A stretch of DNA of 64,000 bases from Limnanthes douglasii subsp. nivea (taxonomy: Eukaryota; Streptophyta; Magnoliopsida; Brassicales; Limnanthaceae). Numbering within the stretch: position 1 is the first letter of the stretch; every line of letters begins with the position of its first letter. The DNA lies in contig JAUPFV010000002.1 of NCBI GenBank assembly GCA_036936605.1, forward strand, positions 335,891,215 through 335,955,214, given 5' to 3'. Below, piece after piece: positions 22,391 through 34,170 of the stretch. The notes under the pieces were generated by a model. The model was not told the DNA's origin and did no database searches. It saw only the letters and a list, made by a program, of their open reading frames with translations. The translations under genes were made by a program, and so were the position numbers.

Positions 22391-23023
22391 TGTGGCCCTA
22401 AAGTGTTAATTTAGTACCAACCAACGTATTTTTAACTCTTTTGGGATAAAGTTCATAAACTCATATATACACAACTTTCCGAGATTCTTAAATATTTTAA
22501 GCAAAGTAAGTTTGGTATTTTAGGAAGTCATAAAATTACATTGAACTTGCAACTATGTAGTTATATATCCTATACTAGCCTATAACTAATAGAGAAGACT
22601 ATTAAACGTCTTAGAAATAAGCTTAAATCGGGTAACATGTGAATGTGTAATTATAAAAACAAATAGGTTACCTTGCATATGTGAAATAGTTATGATAGAA
22701 AGCGAAGGTAGATACATTCCAAAAGACTATTTGGATATATTTTGGAAAGAATTATATATCATTCATACAGATGAAACTACACAAAATATGTTATGTTAAG
22801 AAAACTATACATCATAGATAGTTTCATACGTGGTTACGGACTTAAACGTCAGGACCATATTATTAATAGGTATATGCATATCCTAAAATCTGAAACCAAT
22901 AACGTTGTAGAGCCTAAAAACCCACTTGTTACTAAAGGTAGAAAATAAGTCATTCTCGATCGATTGATTAAACGGGACCCCATTCATTAAGAATATGTCA
23001 TTGATAATATCGAGTGTGTTAGA

Positions 23024-24150
23024 ATACACATCGACACGTTAGGTAGAACAAATGATTTAAAAATTCCTTAATTTTTAGTACCAAAACCTCCCACCACCAA
23101 AAGAGGAATAGGTCAGGAAAAATAAAAGTACTCACAATGGAAATGTAAATATGTATGCGGGGTGAATCTCGACATTTTTAAATCATTATAAAAATACATT
23201 GGTAAATGTTGTTCCAGATATAAAATACAGTTATCGGATAGTATCGAGAGTGATACACTGTAAAGAGAATACTTAGGATCTAAATAGACGCAATTTGATA
23301 TCAAAATTAAATAGTCATCGAAATTTATGATTAGATGTTTATAGTTCAAAAAATATTTTAGATTATATATTACATAGGTTGGATTGGTTAGAAAATCAGT
23401 CAGAAAGATGTTATTCGATGATCCTGACATCATATTAGTGATAGCTACTAAATACCAATGTACTGTATACAATATATCACTAAGTGTTTGTTTACCATAT
23501 CTACCATTACATGGTTGTCAATCTTCTTCAATAAAGTTTATAGAAATTAGAATCTCTTTCATATATAGCATATATTTCATACACGTATGTATATCAATGA
23601 CATTATTTATTTTTATCTTTATTTTTAAGTTTGTGATTTTTTTTTAATTTTTAAATTTAAATATATATGTCATTATTTTGTATGCAGTCGACAACTTTTC
23701 AGGGAAGTGAGATTTTGGTCGATTTTATAGTACGATAGATTTAAAAAATTTACCTAAATCATATCGGTCAAGGCACTGAAGCGTAACAAAGAAGAAATAT
23801 CTCTAATCTGACAAAGGATGACGTTTTATGTTACTTTTCCCTTTCAAACTTTTTATGCATCGTTATATTTATGTTAGTTTACTCTCAAACTTAATTATGT
23901 AATATTTTATTTTGAATGTTTCTTTGGAACATGATTTACTCTTTATGTTTGTATTGTTATGCCATCAATTACCTGCCAATTACAAAATTATCACCAAATA
24001 TGATTTCTCGCTTAGTAGGATTTCCGCTAAAATAAGATTCCTCATCCGCCTCCACATATTATACTACTATGTATATAACTACTCAAACATATATATATAT
24101 ATATATATATATATTCCTCATCCGCCTTCAACCAATAATTCATCCGACAC
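23024..24150. other. No gene recognised
   Basis: AT-rich sequence with short open frames on both strands but no domain. Contains a (TA)n tract at about 24089-24114. May include the lost 3' LTR of the Tat element, but no match to its 5' LTR was found. Confidence 0.4.
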
Positions 24151-24167
24151 AAAAATCCTCTCAAGTA

Positions 24168-25249
24168 TTTATTTTATGCCACCTCATTCTCACTTGCTCG
24201 TAATTGACAAGGGTGACTATAATATTCCCATGGGAAAATACGTTGGGTCCTCAAAATGTGAGGCTTCAAAGAGAAAACGAGCCCCTAAACCTGTAAAAGA
24301 AACTCATACTCAATCTCGATCAAACATTCCAATTAGTTTATATGTTACACCACAAACTACTCATCGTCCTACTTCCGAAGCTCCCCGTCATAAATCAAAG
24401 TTCTACTCTGGATCTTGCGGTGAAAAGCTCCCTTTAACCTATCTAAGAGATGGATTCAAGTGCTTCGTCTAATGAGCCTGTAAATGTAGACCCAAACATT
24501 GTTGGTACTACTCAACCTAAAAAGACCACTAACGTTGGGAGAGCCATAATACCACATTCTTGTGAGGAATGACTAACAGTCTCAACCCCTCAAATTGCTG
24601 AAGAAAATTCTCCTCCAAAAAATAAATACAAATGGAAGAAGGTCTTTACTCCACTCCCTCTACATATCGACGCTCTTGTTGGATACAATCTCCAAGTAGT
24701 TAAGAACAAACATATTTTAGCCTTGTGTAAGGTAAGATATAAATACTATGACGCGTCTGAGGAGGCTAAGCTGAGAGCTCGACGAGGAATCCCTTCTTAA
24801 ATTATCATCCAGTTTTTGATTTCTTGGGAGACGTCTTTCTCAGTTCAAGATCATGAACATATTATTTATTCATAAATTATGAATTGGGAGCTCTGATTTC
24901 ATCTAGACCTTTTCTTCGTCGAATATTTTGTCATGGTTGACCTTTGTCCGACCCAAGATGGACCCAATACGCGGTTTACCTTAATAGTTTGTAAAATGAC
25001 CTCTCAGATCTCGAGGATTTTTTTTTAATTTAGAGTAGTTCGTCTGTCTTAATGGGTTAGCAAAAAATCCATACTTCCCATTCTACTCCTTAACTCTTGG
25101 GAACAAACTCAAAATTATTGACGAACTTCTGGAGGCTAAGAAGTGGAAGAAACTAGTTTCATTTATCTCTGGTCATTGGGAGACCGGATCTGATACTACA
25201 GTTGATAGACCACACAAAGTAACCCTAATATAGAAGAAGAGAGGTACAA

Positions 25250-25296
<47 letters not shown>

Positions 25297-25760
25297 TTTT
25301 ATCTTTCTTCGTCTCAACTAATATATTTTATTGTTATAGAAAGGCAATGACAGGGGTGTCCAGACCATTTGTGGACCACGTTCTTAAGGCAACGAGAATT
25401 TTCAAAGTAAGTGGGCTAAGACTGCTTTGGAGGGTTGATCCATCCAAAGGCCTATCTTTACAAGAACTCATGGTTCATCCAACTCAATAAAAAATGTTAA
25501 ATAGTTTAGAAGTTCGTTATGTACTCGTCTTTCTACCTTCAAAAACTAGAGCTTTGAGCCATCGCAAAAAAGAAACTGGTGATTATTCGGGGGAGGATGA
25601 AGCCCCAAATATGTCTGGCCAGGTATCCCATGATAGAGATGTTGTTGTTAAGAGAACAAATCCTATGGAAAAGAAAGGGTTAAAAAGATTGTTCCAAGGA
25701 AACCTTCCTAAAAAGAAGCGTCAACAGAAACGAAAGAAAGATGTTCAACATGATACATAA
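24168..25760 (+). pseudogene. Extra ORF of a Tat element (antisense to gag-pol), decayed
   Basis: Plus-strand frames suggest one broken protein: a basic N-terminal part (from about 24178, with SKRKRAPKPVKETHTQ), a middle part with DLFFVEYFVMVDLCPTQDGPN near 24900-24970, and a lysine-rich C-terminal open frame (25494-25760, KKKRQQKRKKD). The middle pattern resembles the Transposase_28 ('putative gypsy-type transposon') fold, where QL-PN-W follows L--FF. It abuts the RT end of a minus-strand Tat element, the position where Tat elements are known to carry antisense extra ORFs. Frameshifts and stops are frequent. Confidence 0.45.
25254..25294. repeat. (ATT)n microsatellite
   Basis: About thirteen ATT units after a T-run, inside the decayed extra ORF region. 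Confidence 0.95.
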
Positions 25761-25772
25761 AACGTAATTTCC

Positions 25773-26430
25773 TCAGATAATGAGGCTACTCGTTATAATT
25801 CGGCCTCCCCGTAAAGAATTATCATCGAATTTGATTCCTCTCAACTTCCAAATGACAAGTTGGTTGCTCAAGATCATGAAGGTAAAACAATTTGTCTGTC
25901 TCAATACTTGGGAAAAAAGAGCGCATTTATCCAAAGAACGATTTATGAATATGTTTAAAGCTTTCAATCGGCCCGTCAATATTTGAACCTCTTTGATAGT
26001 TCGAGGAGTTTCCATGGTACTTATAGCGTTTAATTATGTTGGGTCGGCTTTAATCCCTCGTTGACCGATTATATACCCAAGAAACTTTCCGGATCAGACT
26101 CTAGACATGCATTTTTTTGTTTAACTTTAAGTTGACCCTTTCCAAGTTAACAAAAGTTTCATCTAAATCATCAAAATGATCCTCATCTTTCACACTTATT
26201 AGGAACATATCATCAATATATACTTCAACATCTCGCCTGATTTGAGCTGGAAAAGTTTTGTTTACTAAACTTTGATAAGTTGCACCCGCATTTTTAAGTT
26301 CAAATGACAATACTTTGTAGCAATGCAAGCCTCTTCTAGTAATAAATAAAATATTTTCTTCATCTCTCGTATCCATTTTTAATTTGATTATATCCCGTAT
26401 AGATATCCATAACACAGTAACTGATTCCCC
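25773..26430 (-). pseudogene. Tat reverse transcriptase fragment
   Basis: Frame 26415-26101 contains CYKVLSFELKNAGATYQ and then VEVYIDDMFL, the RT active-site motif in its YIDD form. After a frame change, 26015-25773 contains METPRTIKEVQILTGRLKAL and INRSLDKC, the RT thumb and connection. The N-terminal fingers are largely unreadable. The sequence ends inside the connection, next to the antisense ORF. Confidence 0.8.
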
Positions 26431-26779
26431 GATGTGGAACCACTAACTCGATTTATCCAAGGTACTTGGAAAGGGATCTTTTAGACATGCTATATTCACG
26501 TTAGTAAAATCCACAAACATTCACCCCTTTCTATTTTGTTTTTTACCAAAACCGGATTAGCCGTCCACATCGGATACTTATGTGCCCGACTTTGGGAAAA
26601 TGATCTACTTCGGTCATTATAGACTTAGATGTTTCCTAAGAAAATGGCATTCCCTTTTGTATAATTAGGTGCATATTAATTTTAATTGGAAATCTGTGAC
26701 AGATAATTTTCGTAGGTATATCGGTCACATCTTCGGTACACCATGCAAATATGTCTAACTTTGAAGATAAAAATTTAAT

Positions 26780-27152
26780 TTAATTTTCTTTCATTATCGA
26801 AGATAATTTTGTGACAATTTTTAAAGTTTTCCTACTTCGAAAAATATGATCCTTGAAACTCTCATCTGGTACCAAAAGACCGAGGGTATCCCTCAGATCA
26901 TCAACAAGGTCAAATTCCGAGGAAGACCCCATTAATTGATATGCCTTTTTTTTATTCACTCCATTGAATTTGTTTGGATAATAGAACAATACGATAACAC
27001 TCCATTGCTATTTCTTGGCTACTTCCGACTGTCCATATATTATTTCCAACAACATATCTTAAACATTGATGGAAAGTAGAAATTACCGTATCCATTATGG
27101 ATATCCAAGACCTTCCAAAAACAACATTATAAGATGTTGGTGCGTATACCAC
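26780..27152 (-). pseudogene. Tat protease end and linker to RT
   Basis: 27152-26952 reads YNVVFGRSWISIMDT and STFHQCLRYVV, the conserved end of Tat protease. A second frame, 26989-26780, gives the acidic linker that precedes RT (SSSEFDLVDDLRDTLGLLVP). The protease active-site DTG was not found in the readable part upstream. Confidence 0.7.
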
Positions 27153-27789
27153 GGTCCTTGACCCATCTCCATAATACTTTCAAATTCTCCAACGAATTCT
27201 ATTATTATTCCTGTAATACCCACAATGGTCTGATGTGATCAGCGAATTATAGGTGGATTAGCAATCTATTCATACGTAGTCATAAATAAAATATTGGCAG
27301 AACTACCGTGTCGATCAAAATTCTTTGTACTTCATCACTAGCTATTATAGTTGTAATTACCACAACATTTTCTTGTGATCCTGCCACAACTCTCATATCA
27401 TTATCCTCAAATACAATTATATGATAAAGGTTTTGGTATAAATGTGTCGAAGCACATGCTTCTAATTGAGTAGCTCACTATATATCTTTTTCAAGAGTAT
27501 TTTAAAATTTCTACAACTGTATCTCCCCAAAAAATTGGCATTGACTCAAAAAAATGCATATAAATCACTAACATTTCCCTTTGAATCGAGCTCGCCGACA
27601 ATATGAATATTATTTATACCTTATTTTGGATATAAATGCTCAGTAGTGATATCAAAAGCATCAGTCTGCTCGGAGATGACTAATGTTTTTTCTTGTTTTT
27701 TAGTTCCAACAGTTTCCTATGCCATTGGATCTCGTTGAGAGTGTTTCTTCACAAACATAGTTAACTTTCCATTCTTAATAAACGCTTGT

Positions 27790-29408
27790 ATTTCTTTTTT
27801 TAATGCCACACATTCCTTCGTATCATGTCCAACATCATCGTGATACTTACAATATCTATTGTTGTTATTCTCCCTCAGAGTTTGAATTGGAAAAGGTTTG
27901 TAAAATTGTACATGACTCTAAGTCTTATCCAATATTGTTGCTACACATTCAGTTGATTCAACATATTGAGTCAGACGAATCTACTTGTTCGACATTCGCC
28001 TATTACTTTATTGTGTATTATTTGCTTGTTGATTTACTTTGGGCTTCAGAGGTAACTGGGTTGATACCTTAGTTTGAGTATTTGTCCAAGGAAAATGGAA
28101 ATCATTAAAAGATCATTGGAACTGATTCTGCTCCAACCATAGAACCTATTTCTGATGTTTGTGTCTCGTCCAATAAGATTATTTTTTCAACTTGGTCTAA
28201 TAAATCCCCAAATATCATAACTTCCTTTCTGCCGCATTATCCTTCAATATTCATAGGAGAACCACATCTGAAATGCTGCCAGAGCTATATGGTCTTCGCA
28301 ATATTCCATATCAGATTTTACTTTGATGAACGTACAATCTTACAACTTTCCCTAATCTTATACCTACAGTATATTATAGTATCGTCATTACGAAACGTTT
28401 TACTTCATACAAAGTATTGTCCAAAAATATGAATATGTTGAAAATTTAATATAACCCGGTGGCAGTCGGTTATACCATTTGGAAGCAACACCCTTGAAAG
28501 TTTGGGAGACAGCCATTCATAGAAATTTATTATCATTATCACAATTAATCATAACAAAATTAAACTCTGCGATATGACTCTATGAGTCTCGAGTTCAATC
28601 AAATGTTTTCAGCTTTGAGATGTCAATCTTTTTTGGTAAATTCTGTGAGAGAATTTATGATGAGAGAGGAGAAAATCTCTAATTGTGACGAGCCATATAA
28701 AAATTATCCCTAGGACCTTTGTTTGCCATTGTATAAACACCTTTTTTGGATGGAATTGTGAACTGGTTACTCACTCAATAATCAAAGTTTTGACTCCCCG
28801 AAGGAATTTGGAAATATGTTGTAACATGTTATTTTTTAGCATGGTTCTCAGACCATTGCATCGTTTTATCTTTCTTCCAATCCTTAATCTGATAAGACCG
28901 TCGATGATTTTTTCTATATTTCCTGAAATATTTTTTCTTGTCACTTTTTCCCGTCAACTAGCTCTTTTCGGGGAGGATAATTCACTTGAATCGTAAAGTG
29001 AATAATCACTAGACTCAGATGACCATAGTAACGTCTAAGTTTCACTTTCCTCATCGAAGAATAGCGACTACGCCTTGAATACTCATCTTTTTTATTATTA
29101 GTTTGATGATCGCCATTCAACTTTTATTTCTCTGCCACATATTCCCTTCGAATCTCTAATAGAACGTTTTTCAGAGTTAATGCAACATCTCTGCCAGAAT
29201 TTAACTTTTCAATTTTATCAAAGAGTTCTTTTCTTCGAGCCACTAAGATACACTCTTCCAATATCTCTCTAGTATATTGATCATCGTGTTGTTGGTCATC
29301 TTTCACGTTTTCTCTGATTAAATGCCCGTCGAATCTTTTTTCAGTTACAAGATTATTGTTAACATTGAGCTCCATTCGAACTTTAATGTCTAATTCTTTC
29401 AGAGTCAC
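27790..29408 (-). pseudogene. Tat gag, decayed
   Basis: Near 27860-27801 the minus strand reads RYCKYHDDVGHDTKECVAL, the Cys/His motif at the end of Tat gag (YC-YH---GH-T--C--LK). The first piece is the 94-codon frame 29408-29124, starting just after the primer-binding site; it is charged and helical. Between them the frame is broken repeatedly. Confidence 0.65.
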
Positions 29409-29439
29409 ATTAATGGTTTTGGAAAATTATTTTGGTGTT

Positions 29440-29700
29440 CCAAACTATTTCCCATATATTGTGCCAATGATAATTCCAAAGATTATTTATAGAGTACTTA
29501 TATGTCAAAAGAGAAGTTTGGAAGAGTAAACTCTAAAGAGACATACATGAGACAATTAGAGAGAGAAATTAGTGTAATATATTAATCAGTGAGATATGAA
29601 TCACATTTCCCAATGAGAGGAAGTTTCTTTTTATATTGCATTTAATGGGTCCACGTGTCTTATGAATGACTAATTGTAGTCGTTTTAAACTGTTCTTTCG
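29440..29700 (-). repeat. 5' LTR end, TATA box and primer-binding site of the Tat element
   Basis: On the minus strand an LTR end ...GGAATTATCA is followed by TTGGCACAATATATGGGAAA, similar in layout to the site TTTGGCGACCACAGTGGGA of the Tat derivative at 60 kb. A TATAAAAAG box lies near 29626-29637 on the minus strand. The LTR start is not clear. Confidence 0.4.
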
Positions 29701-30345
29701 GTTCTTCAAAACTGGTTACCATCTCAGAACCGAATAAAATTTGGTTCTATCGGTTCGGTTTGGTATAAGTATTTAATTCAGTTCCCATCGGGTATTTTTG
29801 GATACTTTAAATGCTCTGCAATATCAGCCGATATAAAACTCATTTTACAAAGCAAAACTACAAAATTGTGTTAGAATGTAATTGTTTTTCTAAATATAAG
29901 AGAGATCCAAAATTAATGTATTAAAAAAATGTTAGTAATATAAAAAACCGAGAGGTATATAGTTTATTAGGTTATATAAAAATTGATATTTTGTTATTTT
30001 ATCTATACGAATAATTGTTTCTAAATATGTCGCCACTTTTAATTAACTATGTTGTCATTTATTAAAAAGAACATAATCAAATATCAGAGGTCACTTATAG
30101 ATAAGAGATTTAGCGGAATTTAACTTTGGAAAAGAAAAATATATTTTCAAATATTATTAAAGTTAAGATCAAAATATATGGGTTCAGTTCCTAAAGAGTA
30201 TCCACGGTTCTTGTTTAGGTTCAGTTCCGAACAAAAAACTGTGGGTAATTAAAACTGGAACTATCAAGTATTATGAAAGAACCGAATCTGGTTCGATTGG
30301 GTTAGGTTTGATTCTTTTAGTTCCGGTTAAAATACCATGCCTAGT
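29690..30345. repeat. GGTTC-rich repeat, possibly a hAT-type non-autonomous element
   Basis: Both ends are rich in GGTTCGGTT-like words, and the right end in reverse complement reads TAGGCATGGTATTTTAACCGG, similar to hAT ends (T/CAGGGATGGCA). The left end does not show a clear matching inverted repeat, so the call is weak. Confidence 0.3.
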
Positions 30346-30880
30346 ACGAATTATAGTTATACACTGAATCACGTATAAAATGTTAAATTATATAAAAATA
30401 TAAAATAATAATAATTAAATAACAAAATAATTTAGAAATACTAAGAAATAAATAATTATTCATAAATAATATTTTAGGATAAATAAAAGTTTATTTGTTT
30501 TTTATAAATTAATTTATGTATTTAAAAAATTGAAATTATTTTCAACAATATTATTAAATAATAATAATTAATATGATGTATTTCTAGAAACTAAAACTAA
30601 AATTTGTAAAATCTAGATAAAAGCTTGTAAATTAAGAAGAAAACTGTTTAACACCGTAAATTTTACTTATGTGATAATAAATGAATCTGTGAAGAAATGG
30701 GCATGAATATCTATTAGATCTACGTATATTAGCATTTTTGTTTTTATTACCTTCGAAATAAATTGTCTCCAAATTGAGTCCTAAAAAGTGGTAAAATGGT
30801 ACAATTTTTAATTCAATTTTTTATTTATTAAAAATAGAAAAAATAAACAACTTTAACAAGAAGTAAAGTTTAAGAGTTCA
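30346..30880. other. AT-rich spacer, nothing recognised
   Basis: Runs of A and T; no open frame or repeat family seen. Confidence 0.5.
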
Positions 30881-30882
30881 GC

Positions 30883-30891
30883 TATATATAG
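30883..30891 (+). promoter_or_regulatory. TATA box ahead of a TC-rich leader
   Basis: TATATATAG lies about 30 bases before the start of a pyrimidine-rich stretch typical of plant 5' leaders (CTCTCTCTTCTC). A splice-donor-like AAGGTGAGT follows near 31188. No protein start was found; the next structured feature is the hairpin at 31391. Confidence 0.35.
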
Positions 30892-30916
30892 ATTATTAGA
30901 GGCTGTGCTGACAACC

Positions 30917-31050
30917 GTTCCACTTTCGCTCTCTCTTCTCTTCTTCCATTTTCAAGTTCCACTTTCACTCTCTCTTCTCTTCTTCCATTTTCAAGTTCCA
31001 TTTTCACGTTCCACTTTCACTCTCTCTTCTGTTCTTCAATTTTCACTCTT
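30917..31050 (+). repeat. TC-rich tandem repeat, 39-bp units
   Basis: Units starting GTTCCACTTTC at 30917, 30956 and 31008, with CTCTCTTCTCTTCTTCC in each. It may be an expanded transcript leader. Confidence 0.85.
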
Positions 31051-31390
31051 TATGCTCAGTTGAAAACATTTTCACTTTCTCTAGTTAGAAATTATTTTAT
31101 TTGAAGAGATCATATTAGGATAAAGATGTTTTTTCTGCAGCAAGCAAAAACTTGAGGATAGCAGCTTGTCTGCTTGGTTTACTATAAGGTGAGTAGAAAT
31201 TATTTTAAATATATTTTATTTAAATACAGTCGGGTTCGGATCCACATCCAACCAATTATTATCTACTAAAAATATTAATATTTACTATATAACATTTATG
31301 ATATAATTAGTTTCATTATCACTTTTGCGGCAGGTCAAATCTGCAATATGATAGATTATCAAGGTTTTGCAGTATCACAAAATAAGAAAA

Positions 31391-31629
31391 GTTAGAACAG
31401 TGTATTTACGCAGATAGGTCGCGTAGACGGACCATGGATGATACACGAGCAATGTGAACACCTTTGTGCTGATATTCTTTGGACAGACAAAGACACAATG
31501 CTTTTAGTGCGGATTTGGCACACCCTAAACCCCTCAAATCGGCACTAAAAGCATTGTGCCCTGAAAGGTATCAGCAGCAAATGTGTTCCATAGCTCATGT
31601 ATCATCAATTGTTCATACATTGTTCTAAC
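31391..31629 (+). other. Long imperfect hairpin (foldback element or MIRNA-like locus)
   Basis: GTTAGAACAGTGTA at 31391 pairs with TACATTGTTCTAAC at 31616-31629. An unequal internal loop follows (about 30 against 10 bases), then a stem of about 43 bases (31438-31480 with 31564-31606) with roughly six mismatches or bulges. The terminal stem pairs CACAATGCTTTTAGTGC (31494-31510) with GCACTAAAAGCATTGTG (31542-31558) perfectly; the loop is near 31518-31535. The length and the TATA box 500 bases upstream would suit a plant pri-miRNA, but I recognise no known miRNA and a MITE is equally possible. Confidence 0.55.
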
Positions 31630-31742
31630 TTTTATTCTATTTTATTTTACTGTATTTTATGGAAGCTCCTTTATGGAAGCTCCCGTGAAGTTATCTAAGG
31701 ATGGGTCATCTACTCTTGGTGCCAATCGGCTACTCTTCTCTG

Positions 31743-32812
31743 TCTATGGAGAGATTGATTTCGGCTCTTGTCGATTTGTGTACAGATTATATTTCAGAAA
31801 AATTATGTACACTGATTGAGACTTAATAAATGAACCCGTACATTTTTAAGGCATTATTAAGACCATATTTATTAAATGAAATGTGGATTAGTAGAGAAGT
31901 AGATCCACTCTCTTAACCGGAATTTATTTGACTACCTAAAACCAGATATATATAGATACAATTCATTAACAACAATGAGATTGCATAATTTCTAAATGTT
32001 AAAGGTATAAAAAACTCGGTTGGAAGTAGTTCAAAAAGTTTATTTAGTTTAAAATTTTGAGAAAAATTATGATTTTTTTAAAATTATTTTATTCATATAT
32101 TTATTCAAATTTTTAACCATTTTTACAATTTTAGTTAAATTAAATATTTGTTATTTTTTTTTATTTTTTAACAGAAAATCAACATTTATGTATTTGATTT
32201 ATTAAGTTAATTTTTTATTAATAAAAAAAAAGTGGTCCAACCTAAATACTCGGTAGGCATATGTAAGAGTTAAAAATATTGCATTTTGGATAATATTTAA
32301 TTCATTACGAAACAAAGTCGTACCATCAACGAAACAAAATAAATACATTTCACGATCATTATTTTATATTCAAATTTTCTATCTTCTGATAATTAGAATA
32401 AGTTGAAGTTATATATCTAATCAATACTATGGATTTATTTATTTTAAAATAATTTTTACTGTTATACTTTTTCAATCAATAATCAAACATCGAGATCCTC
32501 CTAATCAAAGGTTGTCATACCAAATTGACGTTATTTATGAAAAGTTATTGGTTGCCCTGAACTAAAAAAACAACTAAATATGGTTTATGTATAACTTGAA
32601 TATAGATATCGGCCACATTGTCGATGAAAGGGCACGTTCGATAGTTGCAGACGTTCAAGTACTGCTCCAACAGCCCTGACAGCTGCGATGACTCCTACAA
32701 TATGTTTCAGGCTATATTTTCCGGTTAGGAACCGCGAATGAATTCAGTATCTCATATTTAAAGGACCACGAGGAGGAGGAAGAAAGTGATGACGTTGAGA
32801 ACTCGATATTAA
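31743..32812. repeat. Duplicated segment, copy 1
   Basis: Matches 46721-47817 from TATGGAGAGATTGATTTCGG to GAACTCGATATTAATA in the same orientation, with few substitutions. The main differences are a long (TA)n in copy 2 and small indels. Contents: AT-rich sequence and, at the end, a short coding-like piece. Confidence 0.9.
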
Positions 32813-33047
32813 TATTCCGGCCAGGATTCATTTTATGGTTTTTATAATACGATATTATATGATATAAAAGTTCTAGGGTTAGTGGGGATTGTTTGTCTAG
32901 ATAGGGTTTCTTATTTTTATAGTATTCATAGAAATCTTCCACATATGGGTACTTCTACTGGACCCCTGGCCCCTTTGGCTTTTAGCCACCGGGTTTGTGT
33001 TTCGCTCAGATGTACGTGTTTGATAGATTTTAATCGGTTGATAGTTT

Positions 33048-33245
33048 ACATGTCGCTAAGCTGTTTTGGTTGAGATATATATGTTTGGTTTTGGTTCAGA
33101 AAGAACATACAAAAAATCATTCTCTAAGTTCAAAATAATATTCTGATTTTATCTGATTGAGATTTTAGGAGAATCACAGAAAATATTTTAATCTAAAATT
33201 TTCTAAACAAGACTTCAGAATTATCTCAAAAATAAAAACGATTCC
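33048..33245 (+). repeat. 5' LTR part of the decayed Copia
   Basis: Shares with the 3' copy GTTTACATGTCG, GGTTCAGAAAGAA, AATCATTCTCTAAGTT and AAACAAGACTTCA, in order. Upstream part not delimited. Confidence 0.6.
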
Positions 33246-33261
33246 CTACAAAAGATTGAAA

Positions 33262-34170
33262 TATTTTCTATATGAAGATTGAAATGACAAGCGGAGAATC
33301 TGCCAAGGACATGACAACCAAGTTTGCTAAGTTGGACAAGTTTGAGGGCTATGAGTTCAGAAATTAGCATAAACATATATATTTTATGTTGATCATGCTG
33401 AAGATTGTATATGTTTTGATCACTCATATTCCAGAGATTATTCACGATGAAATGATAGAGAAAACAAAGAGGCACTACAATTGGGAGAATGATGATTACA
33501 TATGTCGTGGTCATATCTTAAACGGTATGTCTTGATCTTTTATTTGATGTAAACCAGAATGTCGAGTCTACAAAAGAACTTTGGAATTCACTTGAATCAA
33601 TATATATGACCGAAGATACTTCTAGTAAGAATTTTCTGGTTAGTGATTTAATAAACTATAAAATGGTTGATTTAAAATCGATCATAGAATAGTAAAATGA
33701 ATTGCTTAATTATTTGGGTCATTTTGTTCAATATGATATGAACCTGGATGAATGTATTTTTATGTCTAGTGTTATAGACAAATTTCCTTCATCATGAAGA
33801 TATTTTAAACACACTTTAAAACATAACAAGTAATATATGACTCTGGTTCAACTTGGGATTCATTAAGGGCTCAAGAATAAATCAATAATCCTAATGGAAA
33901 GAACCAAGCAAGAAATCTTATTGTGAATATGGTTGAAAAAAATGGATTCTCTAAGAATGCAAACATGAAAAACAATTCAAGGGAAACAATAATTATTATT
34001 CCAACAAGAAGCCAAAGTTGGCATGTTGTAAGTGTGGCAAACCTGGTCATTTTAGTAAGGATTGTCGGGTTGGAAAAAAGAAGAACAATTTTGGTCCGTG
34101 TGGTAACAATTCTAGTGCAAGTGGTTTCAAGGATCCGGAAAAGCAACAAGGTGAGATTTTAGTTCAAAAC
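33262..34170 (+). pseudogene. Copia gag, decayed
   Basis: Frames give TTKFAKLDKFEGYEF, WENDDYICRGHILNGMS, VDLKSIIE and LGHFVQYDMNLDE, matching Tork-type Copia gag. The zinc knuckle CCKCGKPGHFSKDC (34021-34065) is complete. Several stops break the protein between these blocks. Confidence 0.8.

Larger units (their letters stand above)
19212..23023 (+). mobile_element. Decayed MULE, copy 2
   Basis: Parallel to 7386-11512. It starts TTGAACTCGTGTCTGATAC and ends GTGTTAGA, after which the sequence leaves the duplication. It differs from copy 1 by scattered substitutions, small indels and the replacement at 20281-20480. Confidence 0.65.
25773..29700 (-). mobile_element. Decayed Ty3/Gypsy element of the Tat lineage
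   Basis: On the minus strand, in order from 29.7 kb downward: LTR with TATA box, primer-binding site, gag, protease, protease-RT linker and RT. RT stops at about 25.77 kb; RNase H and integrase are missing and the plus-strand extra ORF follows at once. The protease and RT sequence type (YN---GR-W, STFHQCL) is that of Tat/Ogre-like plant elements. Many stops show it is dead. Confidence 0.8.

Noticed and set aside
23912..24160. Start of the 186-codon plus-strand frame, with a Tyr-Ile run
   Set aside because: The run is a translated (TA)n microsatellite; only the later part may be real.
31494..31560. Inner hairpin considered as a transcription terminator
   Set aside because: The setting is a plant nuclear genome, and the stem continues outward for over 200 bases.
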